Assembly: GCF_900005765.1 (NCBI RefSeq)
Contig: NC_041685.1
Coordinates: forward strand, 1-64,000
Direction: 5' to 3'
Length of the DNA: 64,000 bases
DNA from: Plasmodium relictum
Lineage: Eukaryota > Apicomplexa > Aconoidasida > Haemosporida > Plasmodiidae
Numbering within the stretch: position 1 is the stretch's first letter; each line of letters starts with the position of its first letter. Under the pieces are notes generated by a model. The model saw only the letters and a list, made by a program, of their open reading frames with translations, searched no databases and was not told the origin of the DNA. A program made the position numbers and the translations under genes. Below are positions 54,701-64,000 of this stretch, one piece after another.

Positions 54701-56070
54701 GATGCACATGGATTTTGTGAATCATATGTACACAGATTTTTCATATTTAACTTTTCAATTAAATAATTATGCATAAAAAGAAGCTTTAAAATTAAAAAAA
54801 AATATTCTTTCCTTTTATTGTCAGATTCTATAAATTCTTTATTTTTATCATAAAAAATTTTTAGTACTATATCTTTTAAATTAATACTGTTAATATTTAT
54901 TAGTTTTTCAAATGAATTCGCTATGTCTATTTCTTTTTCACTGAAATTTTCTTCATCTTTATATAGTAAATCATAATCTTTTATATCTTGTGAACTAAAA
55001 TACATAATGTTCTCTTTATTATTATTCATTTCATTCATCATTTCTTTTTTTTCCTTTATTTCAGGTTTATTATAATATTTTAAATTAAAAAATTCCGAAG
55101 ATTCCTCATTCATTCTTTCAACTATTTTAAAATTAATGCCTGTATAATTTATTGAAAAGGCATTTATAGTGTTTTTTTCAGATTCTAAATTAAAAAAGAA
55201 CACACATTTCATATCTCTTAAAATATTATTGATTAAAAGAAAATAAAAGCACATGGATATTTCTCTAATTTCTTCATTATATTTATCATATATATTTTTC
55301 TTTTTTAAATATTCCTCATAATTTTTTTCTTTTTGTATCTTTTTCTCTTCATCCTTAATTGTTTTAATTCTATATAAAAAATCATCGCTACTAATATCAC
55401 TTACATAAAATTTATTAAAAGAGTATAAAAAAGAAGAACTATCTTCAACAAACATAAATAAGGGTTTATATTTGTTTAAATAAAAATTATAATTATTGTC
55501 ATTATACCAATTGTCAAATATGAAATATGGAATTAAATTTTTTTTACAATGAAGAATAAAAGTATTTCTTATTAAATTATAATTTTCAAATAGCTTTGTT
55601 TCCCTTTTAAAAAATATGTTAAATATATTAAAAAATATTATATGAAAACTTGAATTACATATTGAGAAATCATGTAACACTTTCTCTATATAATAAATTA
55701 CACTACTAATATTTAAAGAATTATTAAAAGAAAGTATATTTTGATCATCTTCATTTTTAAATAAAAAAAACTTTGATAGTAACATGCAAACATATACTAT
55801 TATCCCTTCCCCATTTATAACATATAAACTGTTATAATCAGCTACAATCCTAAATATGTCAAATATACTGCTATTTAATTTAGAATAAAATAATTCAATT
55901 TTGCTTTCTACATTTAAATCTTTGTTATTTAATATTGTTTCAAATTCATTTAAATCATTTCCATCACAATTTTTGGATGAGTATCTTCTTGTGTTTTCAT
56001 CTTCTGAAATTTTTAAATCTTTCATATCTTTTAGTCCTTTATGTTTATAATCATCATTTACTAAATTCAT
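48707..56070 (-). CDS. DDX60-like Ski2-family ATP-dependent RNA helicase (two exons)
   Basis: Exon 1 is 56070-49297 (2,258 codons) and exon 2 is 49165-48707 (152 residues plus stop). The 131-bp intron has donor AAAG|GTTAGA and acceptor TTCATAG|GTACAT, phase 0, giving 2,410 residues. Motifs: Walker A PTSSGKT (Lys1159), VVYVAPNDTLALQ (Ia), DEIHCIG (1271-1277, Walker B), SAT (1301-1303), and QTSGRAGRRGFD (motif VI, 1770-1781). The order DEIH then SAT, the GRAGRRG box and the large N-terminal extension place it in Ski2-like superfamily 2, closest to DDX60. The exon 2 segment NSYILDYYLHGKDDMIRNKN matches the DDX60 C-terminal pattern (NAY..DF..HG....L..DN). About 470 residues separate motifs III and VI, including parasite-specific acidic and Lys-rich inserts. 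Animal DDX60 aids RNA sensing. That role cannot be assumed here; RNA surveillance or translation quality control is more likely. Confidence 0.9.
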
Positions 56071-56926
56071 TATAAATTGTTTATATATGTATAAATAGAT
56101 ATATAGAGATTTTTATTTTTTTTTTTTAGTAATATATAAAACAAAAATAATGATTTTAATAATATTACTAATAAAATTGACTAATAATATAAGAAATAAG
56201 AAAATGTATTTTATAATATCTACTTAATATACATTAATAAAATAAAGTATGTGATTAAATTGTTCAAAAAAAATTGTAACTATATATATATAATAAACTT
56301 ATTAAAAAATTAATTTTCGTTTGAAATTAGTTTTTCTTTTTTTCTAATTTTTTTTTTATATAATAGTTTATATTAACATAACATCTTGTTTTTTTATATA
56401 TTTAAATTATAATTCTTTTATTTTTCCTATATTTACTTATTGTTTATCCTTTAGGTTTATTCAATTTCTTTAAATATCGTTTTTTTTTAATTTTTTTCTT
56501 TTCCTTTACTCTTTTTTTTTTTGTTTTTTTTTTTTATGTTTTTGCATACTATGAAATATAGTTCACTCCTTTAAAATAATATATTAATTTAATTTGTTTT
56601 TTTCTTTTAATTGAAAAATATTTATCAGTAACGTATTTATAAAAAAATATTTTTAAATTTTTAAAAAGAACGTTTTTTTTTTTTTTTTTTTGTATATATA
56701 TATATATATATGCAACATGCATTTTTTAAATAATGTAAAATTAATTTTATAATACCGGAAATTTGTTTTTTAAAAAATGTGAATTTTATACAGAATATTA
56801 GAGAAATGAAAAATACATAAAATCTATTGTATAAAATAAAAAAAAATAATAAATAAATTGTTTAAAAAATTTATATAAGTACCCTATATTTTTTTTTTTC
56901 CATTTCATTATCTATGCTATTTTTAA
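56071..56926. other. Helicase promoter-side intergenic region
   Basis: About 0.85 kb upstream of the helicase start, rich in poly(dT) runs, with no coding signal. It ends at the LTR. Confidence 0.55.
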
Positions 56927-57469
56927 ATACTAATTAACTGCCTGCTTAATGATTTTTCTAAGGTATTAAAAATACAAATTAATAAAGAGCATGTATAACT
57001 AAATATACTGATTTTTAGTTTATATATACTTATTTTTGATTATATATAGTAATATTTAATATATATATATAGTCTTTAATTTGAATTAAGCAATTATGTA
57101 TTGCTTAACAGGTATATAATATTAACTTTTTACAAATGTATTCTTATTTTCAAAGAATAAGTATATTCTTTTAATTAAATATACACACAAACTTAAGTTC
57201 TAACAAATAACAAAAGTTAAAATCTAAGTTATTCAATATTATTTCTAAATATAAAAATTGAATGCAACACAAAATTCATACTTTCATACATTAATTTTTA
57301 TAAAAATAAAAATTCTCTCTTCAATTCAAAACGTCCACAGTTCCCAAAAAAAAAATGTATATTTTATTTTTTTTTTTTTATATAACTAGCGTCAGTGAAT
57401 AACTTCTATTTTCCTAACCAGTAAGTTAACCTTATATATAACAAAAAGTTAAAATTTTTTTATTAATTA
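56927..57469 (-). mobile_element. Old solo LTR in the chromosome core
   Basis: This stretch aligns along its whole length with the LTR at 8561-9230. Shared blocks in the same order: CCTGCTTAATGA at the left, ACAAATTAATAAAGAGCATG, AAATATACTGATTTTTAGT, GTATATTCTTTTAAT, CTAAGTTATTCAAT, TTTCATACATTAATTTTTAT, CTAGCGTCAGTG and, at the right, TTTTTTTATTAATTA in place of the palindrome. Flanking 5-mers do not match (about TTTAA and AAAGC), so the edges are worn and the copy is old. There is no gag or pol beside it. Confidence 0.83.
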
Positions 57470-59210
57470 AAAGCATTTATTTCTGTATTTAACATATTCA
57501 TAAACTAATAAAAAAAATAAAGTTGTATACATTTAATTATTTTTCATTTAAACTAATTTTTTATTAATTGAAAAGAAAATGACATCTTTACAAAGTTACT
57601 TAAAGATCAAAATTTATTACTTTTTTTTAATTCATAATTTTTATTAACCTAAAATATAAATTTTTAGAAAAAAATTTTAAAGAGTCTAGCTTTAATTTAC
57701 AAGAATATAAATTATAATATCAAACTATATATATTTTATTTTTCTTTCTTATGAATATTTTTTTTAATTAATAAAAAAAAGAATAAACACATTTATTATT
57801 ATAAGAAAAAAAGTGTATCTAAAACTAAAACATACAGGTATACATAAATGTATACATATAAGCATTATATATAAAATTATCTTTTTTTTTTTTTTTATAT
57901 TAATGTAGTCATTCTATATATTTTTCCCCCCTATATTATAAATATTTCATAGATTTATTTCTTTTTTAAAAATATATCTATTTATAAAACTAAAAAAAAA
58001 ATATATAAATTAAAATAATCATAGATGATAAAATTTAGGTTACATGAAACAATAATGATAATCATAAATAAGAAAAATGAAATGAAAACTAATAATAAAA
58101 ATACAATATGATGAAAAAAAAAGAATATAAAACATCTTTTTATAATTTTCTCTTCCTCCTTTAAAGTAGACTGGTTTTTATTTTTTTTTAAACATAATAA
58201 TCTATGACCAAAATGAAAAAAAAATTTCGAAAAAAATTCCTATTTTATACTGAATTGTGAAGGTATATGAATTTTAGAGGATAATTAAAATTAAAAAAAA
58301 AAAGTTAGTAAAGAAAGTACATAACTGTGTAAGAAAGTAAAATTACTCATAAAATCTTTCTACATATATTGATAGCAAAATATTTTTTTTAGAATATCCA
58401 ATCTCTTAATATATGAAGTTTTTTTAAATTTTAGAATAAATATTTTCCCTATATCTTATTTCTCTTTTTATCCATAATAATATTATTAAATAAGAAGTGT
58501 CTGAAAATTGCCTAATGAGCTTTAGTGATATATTATATAAAATAGCAATAATTATAACGATGGTTGAAACATTAAATGCTTTACTTGTAAAAAATTAAAA
58601 AAAAAGGATTTATTAACCCTGAAGGGTAAAATAAAAGAATTTGTAATAAATGGAATGCGCCAAATGAACACATTTATATATAAAATATATATATATTTTT
58701 ATGAATAATAGTAATTAATATCCTCATTTCATTTTTATTTTATTTTTTCTTTTTTTTTTTTTGTTGATCTTTAACTATTTAACATAAAAAATGCTATTTT
58801 GAGAATATTTATTTTTAAAGTTGGAACCCCTAAATTTATTAAAATATATGAATACGCTTTCAATTTTATAAATTTAAAAAGAAATTATTTATAAATTTAT
58901 GAAATAAACTTTGTAAAACATTAAGATCTTAATTTTTTAATTTTTTTTTGATGAAAAAATTCTGATTTAAAAAAAATCGTAATTATAAAAAGTTATCAAA
59001 TAATTTTAAAAAATTATTAACATACGGGCACATTGAAAACATAATTCTATTTTTTCTTCTTTCTCCAATACACTATTGAAAATATATATTTTAAAAAATA
59101 AATATTATTAATCTTAACATGCACTATAATATATCTTCTTTTTTTATTATTATTTCACATAAAAAATAATTTTAGTTAATTGAAACAAATATAAAGCATT
59201 TAAAAAGTTT

Positions 59211-59242
<32 letters not shown>

Positions 59243-59752
59243 TTTTAAATTGATTAAATTTCTTTATAAAAATCACAAATATAATTTCAGGTCATTAATC
59301 CAAAAATTTTATTTTAAATATACACGGTATATATTTATTAAAAAATGTATATTGTATATATGTTCGTGAAAAAAATTTTTCCTATTTAAAAATTTTTAAA
59401 AATTAACAATATTCATATTTTAATTAAGAATTATAAACAGTTTTTTTAAAAATATAAATTTATATTTAATCAGCATTTTAAAGAATAATGTATATATATA
59501 TATGTATATTTTAAACTTTTTTCTCAAAAATAATCAACAGCTATTATTATAGAAAAAAAAAAAATTTTGTATTCATTCATTAAAAAAAAAAAAAAAAAAA
59601 AACGTGAAAATTATGAATTTTTATTTAAATAGTTTATGAAACAAATTAAATTGTCTAGATTCTACAAAATAAGTTATGAAGCAATATATAAAAAATAAAA
59701 ATACATAAAAATTTCATTTTTTTTTTTTCTTTATTTTTTATTTATCACGAAA
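57470..59752. other. Upstream region of the nucleoporin gene
   Basis: 2.3 kb without coding signal. Long A and T runs increase towards 59752, as expected for a Plasmodium promoter and 5' UTR. Confidence 0.6.
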
Positions 59753-62700
59753 ATGTTTTTTAATAATGAAGACAAAAACATGTTCAATAAAAACAATACG
59801 ATGAATAATGGAGGAAATGGTAATAACCCTAATATGTGGAATATTCCAAATAATAATTTAAACAATACAAATTTTTTTGTCCAAAATTTAAATAACCAAA
59901 ATGATTCAAGTAAAAATAATATTTTTATGAATAGTATGAATAATCAAAATGAAGTAATAAAAAATAATAATTTTTTCGGAAGTACTATGAATAATCAGAA
60001 TGATATGAATAAAGGCAGTAATATCTTTACTAATAATTTAAGCAATCAAAATGATTTAATAAAAACTAGTAATTTCTTTGGTAATAATTTGAGCAACCAA
60101 AATGATTTAAATAAAAACAGCCTCTTCAGTAATAATTTGAATAGTCAAAATGATTTAAATAAAAACAACCTCTTCAGTAATAGTTTGAATAACCAAAATG
60201 ATATTAATAAAAATAACACTTTCTTTACTAATAGTTTGAGCAGTACAAACGTCCAAAGTAAAAGTAATAATATATTTGGTAATAATTCTGTTAATTCTTC
60301 TAATACATTTAATCATAATTTATTCAGTGCATCAAAAAAAGATATTTACCCAGGATTCACAAGAAATATAATAGGAAATACAACAAACAATAGTTCAAAC
60401 ATTTTTAAAAAAAGTACTTTAGGCAGTTCAATAGCCTTAGGCAGTCAATTAAACGAAGAGAGAAATACAGAAAGCGGATTATTTTCAAAAGAACAGTTGG
60501 AAGCAGCAAAAAAAATTTTTGCTAATTCATCTAATTCTAATACCATATCAAATTTAAATAATAAAACGAATAATAATAACACTAATAAATTAACATTTAA
60601 CGAGGGATTTTCTTCAAGCTCTAATTCTTTTGCAAAGAATCAGATAAATCCTTTTCAGAGTATAGCATTACAAGCTTGTGCACAAAATGATAAATCATCT
60701 CTTTTAAAAAATAATAATTCAAATTCATTTCTTACAAATAATGAAGGAAAATTAAATAACTTTGGTATTCTTGGTATGAGTAACCTAAGTTCAACAAATA
60801 AATTAAATAATTCTAATGATTTAAATCAAAATAAGCCATTTAATCAAAATGATAATTTATTTTCAACGAAAAATAATACTAGTAATTTTAATAATTCATC
60901 GAAATCATTACTTTCCAATTTTAATTGTAGTTTTAGTTCTTTTGCAAAATCTAACACAAGTGATTTATTTAAATCTAATAATGCATCAACATTTATTTCA
61001 CCCTTTAATAAAACCTCTAATAACGAAAATCCTTTTATTACAGATTCCTTTAAAATTTCAAATCAAATGAAAAATAATGAAAACTCTTTTAATTTTAATA
61101 GTTTCAAAAATAATTCTTTCACTAATAATTCTTCTATATTTTCTTTTAACACAGAAAATAAGAATGTTATTGACAGTAAAAATGCTGAAAATAAAATCGT
61201 TGAAAACAGAAATATTGAAAATAAAGTTATTGAGAATAAAAATATTGAAAATCAAACTATTGAAAAACAAAATAAAGAAATTCAAAAAATTGAAATTAAA
61301 AATATTACAGATACTAAAAGTATAGGAATTGAACAATTTAATAATGAAAAATCTGAAAAAGAAAAAGGGAAGGAAGAAGAAAAAGAAAAAGAAAAAGAAA
61401 AGGAAGAGAAAGAGGAAGAGAAAAAGGAAAAAGAAGAGGAAAAGGAAAAAGAAAAAGAAGATGAAAAAGAAAAAGAAAAAGAAAAAAACGAAAGGAAAGA
61501 GGAAAAAGAAAGGGAAAAAGATGAAAAAAATAAAAAATATGAAGAAAAAGAAAAAGATGAAAAAAATGAAAAATATGAAGAAAAAGAAAATAGTGAAAAT
61601 ATAAATTTATTAGATAATAAAAGCATAGAAAATAAAACGAATGAAAATGAAAAAGAAAAAGAAAACAAAATTACTGAAAAGAATATTATTCAAAATGAAA
61701 TAGAGAATTCCCCCAAAGAAAAAATTGCTGAAAGTGGAGGTGTCAGTAAAAATGAAAAAGATGAAAAGGTAAAGGACAATAACATAGTAAATAACTCTAT
61801 TTTTAGCACACCGTTGTTTAAAAACAATACATCAAGTAATGATATTAAAGAAAATTTTACACATAATAATTCAAATAACAATGAGGATAATAAAAATCCA
61901 ACTTCTAGTTTTTTTTTTAAAGTTGAACAAATTAAAATAGATAAAAATGAAAAATTAAATGATAGAGATAATGAAAACATTTTTGCTAATTTAAATAAAA
62001 CTTCACCATTAACAAAAGAAATCTTTTCTCTAAATACCAAAAAAAATTCGGATGATGAAAAATTAATTCAAACAAATAATGATTATAATATTAGTATAAA
62101 TAAAAATAAAAGCATATTTGCAAATGAAGAAAAAAAGAAAGAACAAAAATCTGCAGATGAAGATAAGAACAAAGAAACCAATACATTGAAATCTTCATTA
62201 TTTAGTTTTGATACTTCTAATTTTTTAAATAATGAACAAAGATTAAACATAGCAAAAGAAAAAGACGAACCAAAGAAGTCTGGAAATGAGGATATAAAAG
62301 AAAATAGATCTAAAAATTTAGAAACTTATGATAAAAATGCACTAAAAATAGGTGATGGAAATAATATGTGGAGTTTGCCATTCACAAATAAAATAGATTC
62401 CAAAGGAAAAAATGAAAGTTTAATAAAAAAAAATGATAATCAATGTAATATGTTATCAAATGATTTAAATTTATATAAAGATAATTTTTTTAATAGCAAC
62501 GCAAAAAAAGAAAATGAACATGATAATGAATTTATTAAAAAAGATCATGAAGCTGAAGAAACAAATAAAGATACAAAAGTAAAAAATGTAAACGTTTCTG
62601 ATAATTTTATAATTAATAAAACTTTTCAAACAGATTTTAATAAAAATAATTTAATTTCAAAAAAAGAAGAAAAAAATAACTTATTTTTATCACCTAATAA

Positions 62701-63658
62701 TAACATAACTTTTTATAATAATACCTTCAATAACAAAAATGAAATACAAAAAACTGAAGATCAAGATGAAGTAAACAATGTAAGCAACATGTTAAATTTT
62801 GTCTCATTAGAAAATAGGAAAAAAAATGTATATATAAATAATAAACAAGAATATGATGAAAAAAATAAAGCAAAAGATGATTTTTTATCAGATGCAAACT
62901 TAAATAAGGATGAAAATTTAGATCATCCACTTTTATTTAATATTCAACTAAAAGAAACCAAAGGAACTCTCAGAAACAATGATAATACAAAGGACATGAA
63001 TTTTAAGGATTTTCAATATCTTTCCGAGAAAAGTGTAAAAAAGGAAAATGACCAAAAACAATTAGAAAAGGATAGGAAAATTGTAGAAGACAATATAAAA
63101 GAAAATGAAACTTTTTTTAAAAAAAACCTCGACCAAGAAATGATTCTTGATGTTATTGATAATTTATCTTCTTTTGTAAAAAATAAAATTAATTTCATGA
63201 ATTATTGTTCTAATGAAATATTAGATATATATAACAAAGTAGCTCATTATGAAAAAATGTATTCATTAATATCAGATGATCAAGTAAAAATAGAGAAAAA
63301 ACAAGAATTACTAGAAAAAAGATTGAGAATTATACAAAGCGAACAAAGTGATATATTATCTTTGTTAAACGAAATGGATAATGAAACATCATTAAGTTTT
63401 TTAAAAGTTTTTAATGGAAAAAATATTAATAAAGATGATATTATAAATAATAAAAATTTACATTTAGATATTGATCATTTTGAAAAGTTAGCAGAAAAAA
63501 TGGATAATTTAGAGGAAATAATTGATTCCCTACAAAACACTGAAAAAGATGATATTTTAAATGAATTTGTTGCTAAAAGTTTTTTGAATGAATTAAATTG
63601 TGAAAAAATTGAAAAACAATTAAATCATGTGTCTAATGAATTGAAAAGTATAAAATAG
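59753..63658 (+). CDS. Asn-rich FG-type nucleoporin with Nsp1/Nup62-like C-terminal coiled coil
   Basis: A single exon, 1,301 residues from ATG. Residues 40-165 hold imperfect tandem units of about 20-23 residues built on NNFFGSTMNNQND, NNLFSNNLNNQND and NIFGNNS. Scattered FG/FF/LF motifs spaced by Asn/Ser (e.g. NIFKKSTLGSS, SLFSFDTSNF) continue to about 480 and again at 680-940. A block at about 525-640 is almost only Glu and Lys with some Asp. The last 175 residues (about 1126-1301) form a coiled coil: QEMILDVIDNLSSFVKNKIN, then DDQVKIEKKQELLEKRLR and IIQSEQSDILSLLNEMDNE. This is the pattern of the Nsp1/Nup62 C-terminus, which anchors the central channel subcomplex. Such proteins form the permeability barrier of the nuclear pore. 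FG motifs are fewer than in yeast or animal homologues. The family call rests on layout and coiled-coil pattern; another FG-like nucleoporin remains possible. Confidence 0.75.
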   Translation: MFFNNEDKNMFNKNNTMNNGGNGNNPNMWNIPNNNLNNTNFFVQNLNNQNDSSKNNIFMNSMNNQNEVIKNNNFFGSTMNNQNDMNKGSNIFTNNLSNQNDLIKTSNFFGNNLSNQNDLNKNSLFSNNLNSQNDLNKNNLFSNSLNNQNDINKNNTFFTNSLSSTNVQSKSNNIFGNNSVNSSNTFNHNLFSASKKDIYPGFTRNIIGNTTNNSSNIFKKSTLGSSIALGSQLNEERNTESGLFSKEQLEAAKKIFANSSNSNTISNLNNKTNNNNTNKLTFNEGFSSSSNSFAKNQINPFQSIALQACAQNDKSSLLKNNNSNSFLTNNEGKLNNFGILGMSNLSSTNKLNNSNDLNQNKPFNQNDNLFSTKNNTSNFNNSSKSLLSNFNCSFSSFAKSNTSDLFKSNNASTFISPFNKTSNNENPFITDSFKISNQMKNNENSFNFNSFKNNSFTNNSSIFSFNTENKNVIDSKNAENKIVENRNIENKVIENKNIENQTIEKQNKEIQKIEIKNITDTKSIGIEQFNNEKSEKEKGKEEEKEKEKEKEEKEEEKKEKEEEKEKEKEDEKEKEKEKNERKEEKEREKDEKNKKYEEKEKDEKNEKYEEKENSENINLLDNKSIENKTNENEKEKENKITEKNIIQNEIENSPKEKIAESGGVSKNEKDEKVKDNNIVNNSIFSTPLFKNNTSSNDIKENFTHNNSNNNEDNKNPTSSFFFKVEQIKIDKNEKLNDRDNENIFANLNKTSPLTKEIFSLNTKKNSDDEKLIQTNNDYNISINKNKSIFANEEKKKEQKSADEDKNKETNTLKSSLFSFDTSNFLNNEQRLNIAKEKDEPKKSGNEDIKENRSKNLETYDKNALKIGDGNNMWSLPFTNKIDSKGKNESLIKKNDNQCNMLSNDLNLYKDNFFNSNAKKENEHDNEFIKKDHEAEETNKDTKVKNVNVSDNFIINKTFQTDFNKNNLISKKEEKNNLFLSPNNNITFYNNTFNNKNEIQKTEDQDEVNNVSNMLNFVSLENRKKNVYINNKQEYDEKNKAKDDFLSDANLNKDENLDHPLLFNIQLKETKGTLRNNDNTKDMNFKDFQYLSEKSVKKENDQKQLEKDRKIVEDNIKENETFFKKNLDQEMILDVIDNLSSFVKNKINFMNYCSNEILDIYNKVAHYEKMYSLISDDQVKIEKKQELLEKRLRIIQSEQSDILSLLNEMDNETSLSFLKVFNGKNINKDDIINNKNLHLDIDHFEKLAEKMDNLEEIIDSLQNTEKDDILNEFVAKSFLNELNCEKIEKQLNHVSNELKSIK
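61360..61680 (+). repeat. Glu/Lys-coding purine tract (GAAAAA-type repeats)
   Basis: About 320 bp of nearly pure purine on the + strand, encoding alternating KE/EK blocks within the nucleoporin. The encoded block is likely a single charged helix. Confidence 0.85.
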
Positions 63659-64000
63659 TGAAAAAAAAAAAAAAAAAAAGATTTAGATTTTGAAATTTAT
63701 TTACATCTAAATATTTTATACTTTTTATTTTTTAAATATCCATGCATATATATATATGTCTACTTTTTAATTCCATAATAACAATGGATACATTAATTTT
63801 TATTTTTTTAAATATATCTTTTTTTTCATTATATATGTAGTTATATTAGCATAAAGGATGACTACATTTTTTTTTTTTTTTTCACTCTTTTTTTTTGTTT
63901 TATATATAATTGAGCATATATAAAAACTCTCTTGTTTTTTATCATTAGTGAATTTTAAAAAAATATCAAAGTCAATACAATCAAATAAGCATAAATGAAA
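63659..64000. other. 3' region of the nucleoporin gene
   Basis: An A run directly after the stop, then AT-rich sequence with no further coding start before the window ends. Confidence 0.6.

Noticed and set aside
61058-61668. Ser/Phe-rich frames opposite the nucleoporin and other antisense frames
   Set aside because: They are shadows of the Glu/Lys- and Asn-rich coding sequence on the + strand.

Overview
The window is about 80-85% A+T, with long homopolymer A/T tracts, short introns with GT/AG ends and Asn/Lys-rich proteins. This is typical of a malaria parasite (Plasmodium). A Ty3/gypsy-type LTR retrotransposon in the first 24 kb and again in the gene-dense part points to the avian malaria lineage (P. 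gallinaceum / P. relictum-like); mammalian Plasmodium are generally held to lack such elements. This assignment is inference, not a database match.

Region 1 (1 to about 24 kb) looks subtelomeric: gene-poor and built largely from retrotransposon debris. I recognise ten LTRs here, five of them with perfect 5-bp target-site duplications (TSDs) and so demonstrably complete solo LTRs. There is also one decayed element on the minus strand: 5' LTR 22167-22741, gag plus protease 20599-22110, then pol. Its pol gene is split by a solo LTR that itself carries a second solo LTR. When both are mentally excised, the pol reading frame continues. The only host-gene-like piece is a two-exon Ser/Thr-rich membrane-protein end at 13745-14281. 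I see no telomere repeat and no recognisable pir, var or surfin gene.

Region 2 (about 25 kb to the end) is core chromosome with six conserved genes: a small membrane protein (+, 25134), RER1 (-, two exons), Rab7 (-, seven exons), a giant Asn-rich protein with a divergent kinase domain (+, 34460-46868), a DDX60-like Ski2-family helicase (-, two exons, 48707-56070), and an FG-poor, Asn-rich nucleoporin of the Nsp1/Nup62 type (+, 59753-63658). RER1 and Rab7 both serve membrane traffic (Golgi-to-ER retrieval and late endosome/vacuole). From memory and unchecked, RER1, Rab7 and this helicase also lie close together near one end of chromosome 9 in P. falciparum, which would fit a subtelomere/core boundary.

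Main results: (1) the 300-N gap inside the kinase-like gene is almost certainly false. The 1,006 bp before it are repeated exactly after it, and collapsing the duplicate restores one reading frame of about 3,700 codons. (2) The nested solo-LTR insertions and TSDs show repeated integration followed by LTR-LTR recombination in a malaria parasite. (3) One related LTR lies in the core, in the divergent promoter region between the helicase and the nucleoporin.
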